This document shows positions 1 through 10,515 of a stretch of 64,000 bases of DNA, piece by piece. Position 1 is the first letter of the stretch. Each line of letters begins with the position of its first letter. The translations under genes and the position numbers were made by a program. The stretch comes from Salvia splendens (taxonomy: Eukaryota; Streptophyta; Magnoliopsida; Lamiales; Lamiaceae). Below the pieces are notes generated by a model. It was not told the DNA's origin. It did not search any database and saw only the letters and a list, made by a program, of their open reading frames with translations. The DNA lies in the NCBI RefSeq assembly GCF_004379255.2, contig NW_024599098.1:1-64000 (forward strand). Direction: 5' to 3'.

Positions 1-966
1 CGTGTAACGTGCTAGATGTTGAAGTCGTCCACGTAGGAATCATGCATTGTCGTTTAAACATCGTCTACCCTGACTCTAATCATGAATTATTTATCTTTCA
101 AAAGGGTGATCTTTTTTTCGAGGAAAGTGTGGTTGGTTGAAGGGACTGTTTAAAAGCTAAGCAATCGAGGTGGGCTTTTCTACCCTACTTTTATGTGGGT
201 TATCTTTAAATACGGACTTTGTTCCGGAAATGTTTATGGAGGTGAACTGTTGTCTTGCCAATTATTTTGTTTGAAACCTATCTGAAGTGGTTTACCACAT
301 ATGTTTAATCGAATTCGGGTCTGTTGGGCTGCGAACCCTCAGGCTAGTGTACACGAGACTGGGTGCCATCTGAGAGCAAGTTGGCCGGTCTAGATGACCT
401 GGGGTGTGGCCACGCCCCTTGTCATGGTTTGGATCAGATAGTGTATGATTGATGGAATAAGGGTGGCAATATCGGAAAATGACTGCGCAGTCGAATTTAT
501 GAAATGTGTTTTGTGTACTTGGGTTATTTCATTATACTCAAAACCCAATGTTACACTGTTATGGCATGACAAATGTTTTTGGCGTGTGTCCACTGAGTGC
601 ATTAAGTACTCAGCCCTGCATGTTGTTTTCTTAATGTGCAGGTTGAGCGGCGATGGGGAGGACGGATGTTGAGCAGTTAAAGCCAAAGTGTGTTTTATCT
701 TTTGGATGGTGTCGTGTCGTCATACCCGGCATCATCTGTCTTTGGGTCTTTTCCGCTGCTTGTAAACCGTCACGATGTTTTCATTTAAAACTCTGAATAC
801 TTTAACTCAAGAATGTCGTCACAGTACTTTGTTTTGAATTGAATTTCCTTTTATTAATGTTTTGGGTCAAATATTCTTGTTACCCCCCCCTTTCTTCCCC
901 GCTTCTTTATCCCCCCCTAGTCGCGGTCCACCGTACTTCCTATCCTTAGGAAATGCGGGCGTGACA
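1..966 (+). repeat. 5' LTR of chromovirus (right part only)
   Basis: It is near-identical to 8623-9594 (966 versus 972 bases, a few substitutions and 1-3 base indels). It ends in the canonical CA at 965-966, just before the primer binding site. By comparison with the other LTR about 1.8 kb lies outside the window. Confidence 0.93.
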
Positions 967-969
967 GAG

Positions 970-981
970 TGGTATCAGAGC
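970..981 (+). other. Primer binding site (initiator tRNA-Met)
   Basis: TGGTATCAGAGC lies three bases after the 5' LTR. This is the usual plant site complementary to the 3' end of initiator methionine tRNA, where minus-strand synthesis starts. Confidence 0.9.
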
Positions 982-1566
982 CTAGGTTTTCTCTTTCTGC
1001 TCTGGACCCAAAAAAAAAATCTTTTTCTGACTGGGTAAGTTTTCAAAAGTGTCATTGGCTCAACATCCGACTCATCGCACTCAACCAGAAATGAGGTAAT
1101 GAAAATTTCGAAATTTTGGAAAGTATATGGAAGTGGAGGAAATTGTGATTTTGGTGTTGAAAATGTTTTATGTAAAGTTTAAGTAAATGTTTGAGACTTG
1201 TGGAAGGGTACAACGTGATGTGGAAAAGTTGGAAATTATTTGAGTTATGAACTGTTATGGTGTTATGAACTGTTGATGTATGATGAACTTATATGAAAGC
1301 ATGTGGCTGATGTGTGATGATATGATGACGTGAATGTTGATGTGAGCTTTATGTGAGTATGTGTTGGCCTTTTGAATGTTTGAACTTAGACGTGATAGAA
1401 TTTCACTAGTGCTTCTTGGACCTATGATAGATAAGAGCTTTTGGCCTTTGAACACCAGCGGGTTTGGGTTAGAACAGCGATACGTGCATACACTCTCTCT
1501 CTCTCTCTTCTTCGGTTATGCACTCTGTTTTTATACGCGAGGCGGTGGTTTTCTGTTTTTCTATAG

Positions 1567-2092
1567 ATGGCGCGTATGTTCCGAGCCCCGCGACGAGTGA
1601 GTGATCGCGATAGACTTAGGGCACAGAGGGTGCTCAGAGATTATAGAGTGTACCGGAAGAAGGATCATGTACCGTTGATCGAGTTCGTGGCACACTTCGA
1701 CACCCTCTGGAGGGCAGCTCAGGAGTTCGGAGTGACAGAGCATGACGGCATTGAGAAGCTAATAGATTTGCTTCCCGATAGCTGGAAGGAGTGGGCCGAA
1801 AGAACGGCGAGGAGGTACACGTGGCATGAGCCCGCTACCGATGACATGGTGGGGTGACATGGCTGGCTTTCGGAAAGCCGTGTATTGTGCACTGGTGGAC
1901 TCTCGAGAGGAGCAGCCCCCACAGGAGGTGGAAGAGAGGGTCGTGTATCAGGACAAGTATGTGAGCATGTACGAGGGTGAACAAGGGTATGAAGATGTTT
2001 ATGAGGAGGCTCTGCCAGGGAACTCCGAGGAGGACGACGACGAAGACCCGGAGGAAGGGCCTATGGATGAGGATGATAGAGTCGTAGTCTAG
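1567..2092 (+). pseudogene. Extra ORF between primer site and gag, one frameshift
   Basis: The ATG at 1567 opens 96 codons. The frame then shifts by one base near 1850 and continues to a stop at 2092. The first part is basic (MARMFRAPRR start) and has a segment resembling a gag core (PLIEFVAHFDTLWRAAQEFG, then KLIDLLPDSWKEW). The second part ends in a very acidic tail rich in Glu and Asp. It is separate from the proper gag, which starts about 200 bases downstream. Extra ORFs in this position are known in some Ty3 lineages such as Ogre. I do not know a named product for this one. It could be a duplicated and diverged gag piece or an accessory protein. Confidence 0.55.
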
Positions 2093-2303
2093 AATTAGAA
2101 TAGTTCGTTGTCTTTTCAGTTTTGCTTTCAGTACGATCTACTCTTGGGAACAATGTTGGCCTTCTTTCTTTTAATGAGAATTTGATTTTGGTTTATATCC
2201 TATGTGTTGCATCTTATACTACATGAAGGTTTTATAAGAAAATTTTGAGAAAGTGGTAATTTTGGATGAGAATTGTAGTAACACTTTTGGATATTGAATC
2301 AGA

Positions 2304-3342
2304 ATGCCGCCAAGACGTGCACGCCAACCACGACAAGGACCCAACGTGGAGGCACCACCTCCACCACCACCGCCACCACCACCTCCACCCCCGCCTCAAC
2401 AAGAAAGATTCATAGTTACGTTCTCAAGGCAGAATCCCCCGAAATTTGACGGACAAGGAGACCCATCCAAAGCGGAAGAGTGGATACGCGGCCTCGAGCG
2501 TATCTTCAGGGTCATGGAGTGCACAGATAGGAGCGCATTGCTGGTGCTACCTTTCAACTGTCAGGTGCTGCCGATTACTGGTGGGAGACTCGGCAGAGAA
2601 CTATGGATCCTGCACGCCTGGAGGCGCTAACATGGGAGGAGTTTAAGGTGGAGATTGACAACAAGTATGTTCCAAAGACGTACAGACGGGCCAAGGTGGT
2701 AGAGTTCCACACACTAAGCCAAGGCCGAATGACTGTAACCGAGTATGACCGAGCCCTCGCGCAGATGGCACGATATGCGCCCGAGTTGATGGACACCGAT
2801 GAGAAATGGGCGGTGAAGTTCCGGCCGGGCTCAGAGATGAGATAAAGGCCGCATTGGCCTGTCGAGGAGAACTCTCCTACTCGGAGATCTTGACTTGTGC
2901 ACTGGACGTGGAAGATGCACTCCCTAAGCCAAGAGTTGTGGCAACAACAAACGCGACACCTCTACAAGCTCAGCCGGGCCACCAAGAGAAGCGGAGGTGG
3001 GATGGTGACCAGGCTCAGTATGGTGGTAAGAGGCCACAACACATGAGGAACCCACCCTACAATGGCGGGAGACAGAATACTTTCCAACCGAGGGCAAACT
3101 TTCCGCCGAGGAACCCTCAATGTGGGAGGTGCTTCAAGTATCACGCCGGGGAGTGTCGAGACCCTAGGTGCTTCAACTGTGGTGGGAGTGGCCACTACAT
3201 CCGAAATTGCCCAAACAAGCACATGGGAACGGGAACGAGACAGAACCAGCTAGGTTTCCGTCCACAATCCCAGGCACTACCTGCACCTCCACCGCAACAA
3301 CGCCGCCAAGGATTACCATCGCAAGCAAGGCCTACGCCTTGA
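2304..3342 (+). pseudogene. Chromovirus gag (capsid and nucleocapsid), frameshifted
   Basis: The ATG at 2304 begins a basic leader, followed by a run of about 15 prolines and the capsid-type segment PPKFDGQGDPSKAEEWIRGLE. The frame moves near 2600 and again near 2820. In the last frame there are two cysteine clusters: CGRCFKYHAGEC and a CCHC zinc knuckle, CFNCGGSGHYIRNC, at about 3168-3210. This family forms the virus-like particle and binds element RNA. Two one-base shifts mean the full protein cannot be made from this copy. The stop at 3342 is followed closely by the pol start at 3388. Confidence 0.85.
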
Positions 3343-3387
3343 AGGGGAAACAGCCGGCAAACGGAAAGAAACCTTGAGCAAGGAAAC

Positions 3388-6300
3388 TTGGCAGGTATGG
3401 GCACACTTCTAAATATGCCTATAGTTGTCTTGTTTGATACGGGTGCGTCGCATTCCTTTATATCAACGTCTTGTGTGGATACTTTGGAATTACCTACTGT
3501 TAAGACCGAACCCACTATGAGTGTGACCTCACCGGTAGGCGGGGCTATAGATATATCCCGATCTTGTGCATGTGTGAACTTTGGAATAGGTGAACTCAGT
3601 TTAGTGGCTTATAATTTGCAAGTAATGACGATGGGTAGCGTAGACATAATCTTGGGTATGGATTGGTTAGCGGAGAACCACGTTACCCTTCATTGTAGAG
3701 AAAGGAAAATTTCGTTTGAAACCCCCGGAAAAGAGCCGATGAAGTTTCACGGAGTCCCAATGAGCCGACGCAAGTCCATTATCTCTGCGCTGCAAGCCAC
3801 TACAATGATGAGGAAGGGATGTCCAGCGTACCTTGTTTATTTGAATGGGGAGGAGAAGAAAGACAGGAAGATAGAAGATGTGGCGATAGTGAGTGAATAT
3901 CCCGACGTCTTCCCCGATGCGTTGCCAGGACCCCCACCCGACAGACAGGTAGAATTCACGATCGATCTGGAGCCCGGATCGGCACCAATATCCAAAGCAC
4001 CTTATAGAATGGCGCCAAAAGAGTTGGAGGAGCTTAAGGTGCAACTGCAAGAGCTACTGGAATTGGGATTCATTAGACCTAGCGTGTCACCATGGGGAGC
4101 ACCAGTGTTGTTCGTAAAGAAGAAGGATGGAACGATGAGGATGTGCATCGACTACCGGGAGCTAAACAAACTAACGCTGAAGAACAAGTATCCACTACCA
4201 AGGATAGACGACTTGTTTGACCAACTTCGAGGGGCAGGAGTCTTCTCTAAGATGGATTTGAGGTCTGGGTACCATCAGCTGAGGGTTCGGCGAGAAGATG
4301 TACCCAAGACAGCTTTTCGAACAAGATATGGTCATTATGAGTTCGTTGTAATGCCTTTTGGACTGACGAACGCCCCGGCAGTGTTCATGGACCTTATGAA
4401 CCGCGTGTTCCATCCATTTCTGGATCGGTTTGTCCTGGTTTTCATCGATGACGTGCTTGTTTACTCAAAGAACGAGGAGGAGCACAAAGAGCACTTGAGA
4501 ACCGTCCTAGCAACTCTAAGGGACGAGAAACTATATGCCAAGTTCAGTAAATGCGAGTTTTGGCTCAAGGAAGTAAATTTTCTTGGGACATGTAGTAACT
4601 TCAGATGGAATTCGCTTGTAGATCCGGCCCAGGTAGAAGGCGGTGCAGGAGTGAACGTCACCTTCTACACAAACGAATCCGAAGCTTTTTAGGACTGGCG
4701 GGCTATTATCGAAGATTCATCGAGGGATTCTCGAGATAGCAAGGCCAATGACGCAACAACTGAAAAAGGGAGTCAAGATGATTTGGACGCCAGAATGTGA
4801 GGCGAGCTTTCAGTTGTTGAAGGAGAAATTGACCACCGCACCAATCCTAGCTGTGCCGGAGCCAGAGACTGACTATGGCGGTATATACGGATGCGTCGAA
4901 GGTGGGACTGGGATGTGTGCTTATGCAGAAGGGGAAAGTGATTGCATATGCATCGAGACAATTGAAGCCCCATGAACTGAACTATCCGACGCATGACTTG
5001 GAACTGGCAGCTGTGGTACATGCTTTGAAGATCTGGAGACATCATCTTTATGGAGTCCGTTGTGAGATATACACGGACCATAAGAGTCTAAAGTACTTCT
5101 TTGAGCAAAAGGAGTTGAACATGCGCCAACGTAGGTGGCTCGAGTTGGTAAAGGACTACGATTGTGGTATAAATTACCATCCGGGAAAAGCAAACGTAGT
5201 GGCCGATGCTCTTAGTAGGAAGTCTCAATCTCAGCTGGCCACCTTTCTTACTATCGAGGAGAGTTTAATCCAAGAGTTCAGTAAGATGCGGTTGGAAGTA
5301 GTGAGAATGCCGAGACTGTGGAAGGAATAGTAGCCACGTTGGTGATGGAACCCGACTTAAGAGCCAGAATTGTAGAAGCTCAACGGCGAGATACGTTACT
5401 AGAGAAGATTCGCTCAGAAGTGAGGACGGGTGAACTCGGAAATTTTCGTGAGGCAGCGGATAATGGTCTCACATACAAGGGAAGGTTGTGTGTGCCTAAG
5501 GATGAAGGCCTGAGGATGGAAATCATGAGAGAAGCACATGAAACCCCATACGCTGCTCATCCAGGGAGCACCAAAATGTATCAAGACTTGAAAAGACAGT
5601 TTTGGTGGAACGGTATGAAAAAGCATGTTGCGGCGTTTGTGGAGAGATGCCTAGCATGTCACAAGTAAAGGCGCTACACCAACGGCCGTATGGGAATTGC
5701 AACCCCTCGAGATTCCGGAATGGAAGTGGGAACATATTGCAATGGACTTTGTAGGTAGGACTGCCAAAATCCCAGCGAGGGAACACGGTGATTTGGGTGA
5801 TTATAGATCGCCTCACCAAATCTGCCCATTTTGTGCCGGTTCGTGCCACTTATGGATCCGATCAGTTGGCTAAGGTATATGTACGGGAAATTATACGCTT
5901 GCATGGAGTTCCAGCGACAATCACATCTGATCGTGATGCTAAATTCACTTCTAGATTTTGGACAAGCCTGCAGCGCGAGTTGGGGACTAAGTTGAATTTC
6001 AGTACAGCGTTCCACCCGCAAACCGACGGGCAGTCGGAGAGAACGATACAAGCATTGGAGGACATGCTACGAAGCCGTGGTGCTAGATCGAGGCGTAGGT
6101 TGGGAAGAAGTGTTGCCCTTGGTAGAGTTCGCTTACAATAATAGTTACCAGGCGACTATCAAGATGGCTCCATATGAGGCCTTGTATGGAAAGAAGTGTA
6201 GATCGCCACTTTATTGGGATGAAGTGGGTGAGAGAAGAATTCTCGGACCAGACTCTGTAGAAGAGATGATAGAGATTGTCCGACAAATCCGTGGGAGGAT

Positions 6301-6786
6301 CAAGGAGGCACAGGATCGACAGAAATCTTATGCGGATGTTCGAAGGACCGATTTACAATTCGAGGTCGGAGAAAAGGTCTTTCTGAAAGTTTCCCCTTCT
6401 AAGGGAATAACTCGTTTTGGAGTGAAGGGAAAGCTGAGACCCCGATTATTGGTCCATACGAGATTTTGGATAGAGTCGGCGTGGTAGCATACAGATTGGC
6501 CCTACCACCAAGCTTCGGAAATGTGCACAACGTTTTCCATGTGTCACAATTGAGGAAGTATGTGTATGACCCCACACACATCGTTCACCAAGAAGAAATG
6601 ATGGTCCTAAATCCCGATCTAAGCTATGAGGAGAAGCCCGAGGCCATTGTGGATCGAAGAGTGCAAGAATTGAGGAATAAGTCAGTTGTTTCGGTGAAGG
6701 TACGGTGGAGGAATCATGGAGTCGAGGAGGCAACATGGGAATCAGAAGATAAGATGAGAGAGAAGTTTCCAGAACTGTTTGAGTAA
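3388..6786 (+). pseudogene. Chromovirus pol: protease, RT, RNase H, integrase, chromodomain-like tail; several frame breaks
   Basis: The aspartic protease has DTGASHSF near 3437. Reverse transcriptase is in frame to about 4585, with [25 protein letters not shown] and the catalytic FIDD near 4445. The frame breaks near 4590 (inside the FLG motif), then again around 4890, 5320 and 5670. RNase H shows TDASKVGLG and the ADALSR end. The integrase zinc region (HPGSTKMY ... CLAC) lies near 5560-5660. The DDE core (IDRLTKSAHF; TSDRDAKF; HPQTDGQSERT) lies at 5800-6060. The C-terminal domain ends with FHVSQLRKYV and a chromodomain-like stretch before the stop at 6786. All domains are present and recognisable, but at least six frame changes separate them. 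Confidence 0.88.
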
Positions 6787-6818
6787 TCTAACAAATTTCG
6801 GGACGAAATTTTTGTTAA

Positions 6819-6829
6819 GGTGGGAGGAA
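6819..6829 (+). other. Polypurine tract of chromovirus
   Basis: GGTGGGAGGAA lies directly before the TG start of the 3' LTR. It has the expected position and composition for the plus-strand primer. Confidence 0.8.
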
Positions 6830-7010
6830 TGTAATACCCGAAAATTTGTGGAATTTTATTCTTTTAATTAAGGATGAAATTCTTTTCTATGTTTTTGTGT
6901 TTAAAATTTGGTGTGGAAAATATTTTGTGTTTATTTGATTGTTGTGGATGTGGTATTTTCTACCTAGGCAAATTAAATGTAAGCCATGTTTTTAAAAATC
7001 CTAATTAAAA

Positions 7011-7015
<5 letters not shown>

Positions 7016-7049
<34 letters not shown>
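7016..7049 (+). repeat. (CT)n microsatellite in LTR
   Basis: An uninterrupted CT run of about 17 units lies roughly 190 bases into the 3' LTR, followed by pyrimidine-rich sequence. It may be part of the LTR promoter or leader. Confidence 0.9.
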
Positions 7050-7052
<3 letters not shown>

Positions 7053-7920
7053 TTCTCACCCCCTCCCCACTAATTTCTCAACCTCCCCCACTCCCTCTTA
7101 ACCGATACATCTTTCCCTTTCCAATCTCTCCCCACATCGTTTTCTCTCCTTTCTCTCTTGCAATTGCTCTCAACACCGGTAAGCTCCCTCTCTCCTTCTC
7201 CCTCTCGGTTCTCATCTTTTTCATTCACTCCCTCTCATCATCGTCTTGGATTCCTCAAGGTGATACCCCCCTTCGTCGTGAATCGGAGTCGGAAGAGGAA
7301 GTAAAGCTTTTTCATTACGTTGAACTATCCGGGAAAGGTAACCCCTAACCCTTGTTTAATTCGAAAACTCATGCATATAGGACGTTTTGGATGGGTTAGA
7401 TGTTGAGTAGGATTTGTGGCTATGTGCTTGTGTTTGAACATGTTTTCGGTGATAACTGACAGTGGGTTCCGACCCCCTTTTTGACTGAGCAAACGACCTC
7501 CTTTTGGTACGATTTTTTAACTGTATAAACTTTGGTGTGTCTTCTGTGTGGTGTGTAATTTTCAGCCTCTTTGGATGTCGTATGAATTTATTATGATTTT
7601 TGCAAGTAAACTGCGCAGTTCTGCGTGTTGTATGTTTTGGGAGATGTTTTCATGTGCTTTTGGCGTGATTCTGAGTGATATGTTTTTGTGATGAATGTGG
7701 GTGTGTTTGGCCAAGAGATGGCTCGGGAAAATCTGTGTTTGGCTCAAGGGTTTTGTGTGGGTTGGCCGAGAGATCTAGGGTCCGGCCTAGGGCAGGCTGG
7801 TGGGAAGTTTTGAAGGGATGATCCCAGGTGTTTGGGTGTGTTTTGGGACGTAGAATGCGTGGTGGGAATGTCGTATAGGGTTTGAGAATCGGAAGTTGAA
7901 GGAAAGTGAGTGTACACGGA

Positions 7921-8430
7921 ACCAGCGGCCGAGGTGCCGAACAGATGGCCGAGGTGCCGAACAGACGGCCGAGGTGCCGAGCATAAGATGCCGAGGTGCC
8001 GAGCAGGCGGCCGACGACGGTCGGTCGAGGTGCCGAGCCGGACGGCCGAGATGGTCGGCCGAGGTGCCGAACAGGCGGCCGAGACGGTCGGCCGAGGTTG
8101 CCGAGCCGGACGGCCGAGATGGTCGGCCGAGGTGCCGAGCTGTGCCGAGATAGGTGCCGAGCTATGGCCGAGACAAGTGCCGAGCTGTGCCGAGACAGGT
8201 GCCGAGCTGTGCCGAGACAGGCGGCCGAGGTGCCGAGCCAGGCGGCCGAGACGGTCGGCCGAGGTGCCGAGCCAGGCGGCCGAGACGGTCGCCGAGGTGC
8301 CGAGCCAGGCGGCCGAGGTGCCGAGCCAGGCGGCCGAGATGGTCGGCCGAGGTGCCGAGCCAGGGCGGCCGAGACGGTCGGCCGAGGTGCCGAGCCAGGC
8401 GGCCGAGACACCGAGCCAGGCCGAGACGCC
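7921..8430 (+). repeat. GC-rich minisatellite (CGGCCGAGGTGCCGAGC-like units)
   Basis: About 510 bases are built from variants of a roughly 15-45 base unit with the core GCCGAGGTGCCGAG, alternating with GGCGGCCGAGACGGTCG. Units differ by small changes and by order, so it is a higher-order tandem array. Because the unit lacks stop codons, long meaningless ORFs appear on both strands. Confidence 0.92.
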
Positions 8431-9599
8431 GATCCTTTTTCCGAGCTTTTTCCGAACCTTTTCCGAGCCAAGTGAGCCGTTGCACAGTAAGGGTATGCCA
8501 GGGCTTGGAGTGCTGTGTTCGTGTGTCGTGTGCGCGTTTTGGGTACGTCGTTTGCGTGCGGGGTGTGTTTCGAACGTGTGACTTTGTGTGTTTGTTTTGT
8601 AATATGTTGTTAAGTGTATGTACGTGTAACGTGCTAGATGTTGAAGTCGTCCACGTAGGAATCATGCATTGTCGTTTAAACCTCGTTTACCCTGACTCTA
8701 ATCATGATATTATTTATCTTTCAAAAGGGTGATCTTTTTCGAGGAAAGTGTGGTTGAAGGGAACTGTTTTAAAAGCTAAGCAATCGAGGTGGGCTTTTCT
8801 ACCCTACTTTTATGTGGGTTATCTTTAAATACGGACTTTGTTCCGGAAATGTTTATGGAGGTGAACTGTTTGTCTTGCCAATTATTTTGTTTTGAAACCT
8901 ATCTGAAGTGGTTTACCACATATGTTTAATCGAATTCGGGTCTGTTGGGCTGCGAACCCTCAGGCTAGTGTACACGAGACTGGGTGCCATCTGAGAGCAA
9001 GTTGGCCGGTCTAGATGACCTGGGGTGTGGCCACGCCCCTTGTCATGGTTTGGATCAGATAGTGTATGATTGAGGGAATAAGGGTGGCAATATCGGAAAA
9101 TGACTGCGCAGTCGAATTTATGAAATGTGTTTTGTGTACTTGGGTTATTTTCATTATACTCAAAACCCCAATGTTACACTGTTATGGCATGACAAACTTT
9201 GTTTTTGGCGTGTGTCCACTGAGTGCATTAAGTACTCAGCCCTGCATGTTGTTTTCTTAATGTGCAGGTTGAGCGGCGATGGGGAGGACGGATGTTGAGC
9301 AGTTAAAGCCAAAGTGTGTTTTTATCTTTTGGATGGTGTCGTGTCGTCATACCCGGCATCATCTGTCTTTGGGTCTTTTCCGCTGCTTGTAAACCGTCAC
9401 GATGTTTTCATTTAAAACTCTGAATACTTTAACTCAAGAATGTCGTCACAGTACTTTGTTTTGAATTGAATTTCCTTTTATTAAATGTTTTGGGTCAAAT
9501 ATTCTTGTTACCCCCCCCTTTCTTCCCCGCTTCTTTATCCCCCCCTAGTCGCGGTCCACCGTACTTCCTATCCTTAGGAAATGCGGGCGTGACAGAGAA

Positions 9600-10515
9600 T
9601 CCACTCGCATATTTAAATCACTTCCACCTTTTTTATGCCTGCTGTTGTCTGTCTAACAAATGTCCTTTACTGTTGATCTTTGTGGTCTGGTGCCTCACAA
9701 AGTAAATTAATGAAATTGAATCCTGCTCTTGGAACGAAATAAATTTGGTTCAGGGCACATCTTGAATAAAATTGTGGACTTATGATTGAAAATGTTGTTT
9801 GAATTTAGATAAGCTATATGCTCTTAGGTAAAGCATAAGCATAGATTGGGTAAAGCATCATGTCTACTTGAGATATCGAAGTTTGACATGTTGTCCAAGA
9901 CACACAACTAGATGCTGCAAATGGCATGCTGTCAATACACTCAACAAGATGCTGCAACACTCCTTGATGGAAGTTGTTTCTGTTTCCCACCCCAATCCTG
10001 CTGCTTCTCGACCATAATCACACACTACCTCATGGCATTTCCACAGTCGTTGTCGTCCAGTGTCATTTTCTAAACTACGATGTTAATTAACTAACTCTGC
10101 TCTCCAGGCTTTTCCGATTCAAATTGCTAAGATCTAATATATTATTATGGTCATGAGAGTAAAGGTGGTGCAAATTGCTCCAAGATTTCCTACCATGCGA
10201 TCTTCTTTCCCTCGTTCTTCCCCATTTCCATTTCAGAGATCTTTAGATGTAATTTGCCTCAAATCTATTAATGGCTGAATTTTAACTTTATTACGAAGAT
10301 CTACCCTCTCAATCTGAGAATCAATGCTAAACAATATTAGATATTTAGGCATATTTGTTTTACTTCATCTCTTGGAATACATTATCAAGTATCTTTCATT
10401 AATTAGTTTACAAACTACAACCAAACATTGCATTTGGGAACCTCTGCTTTGTGAAATTTTACTTTGCTCAGATGTTAAATATCTTGTAAGTTGGTTTAGT
10501 CTGCTAAATTTGCAG
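9600..10515. other. YAK1 upstream intron or flank; possible decayed exon near 10105-10150
   Basis: No intact coding sequence was found here. After an AG at 10108, a 40-base stretch (CCAGGCTTTTCCGATTCAAA, then TTGCTAAGA) resembles the exon expected before 10516, which encodes a FPGxSEFDLLRRMI-type piece of plant YAK1. Here it has lost a base and carries an in-frame stop. The resemblance is short and could be chance. The rest is AT-rich with no recognised element. Confidence 0.3.

Larger units (their letters stand above)
1..9594 (+). mobile_element. Ty3/gypsy chromovirus, Tekay/Del-like, 5' end outside window
   Basis: An LTR retrotransposon whose left LTR is cut by the window edge. Bases 1-966 match 8623-9594 of the right LTR. 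After the left LTR comes a primer binding site, an extra ORF, gag, then protease, reverse transcriptase, RNase H and integrase with a C-terminal chromodomain-like tail, then a purine tract and the full 2765-bp right LTR. Domain order (integrase after RNase H) is Ty3/gypsy, and the tail (residues such as VRWRNHGVEEATWE) is that of plant chromoviruses. The lineage name is inferred from LTR size, initiator-Met primer site and this tail. Every coding module has at least one frame break, so this copy should not be autonomous. It lies directly upstream of the truncated YAK1 gene. Confidence 0.9.
6830..9594 (+). repeat. 3' LTR of chromovirus, 2765 bp
   Basis: It starts TGTAATACCC and ends GTGACA. 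Its last 972 bases equal the partial 5' LTR. It contains a CT microsatellite at 7016-7049, a C-rich stretch after it that resembles a plant transcription-start or 5' leader region, and a long GC-rich minisatellite at 7921-8430. The flank after the LTR is GAGAA; the matching target duplication would be outside the window. Confidence 0.92.

Noticed and set aside
445..686. Short ORFs repeated in both chromovirus LTRs
   Set aside because: The LTR is noncoding; frames in the two LTR copies differ after small indels.
970..981. tRNA gene or CRISPR-like arrays
   Set aside because: Only primer binding sites resembling tRNA ends were seen; no cloverleaf. The tandem repeats lack spacers, and this is plant nuclear DNA.
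7650..8732. Long overlapping ORFs on both strands (up to 273 codons)
   Set aside because: They read through the GC-rich minisatellite of the LTR in several frames at once. The proteins are only Arg/Pro/Ala repeats, and open frames follow from the stop-free repeat unit.
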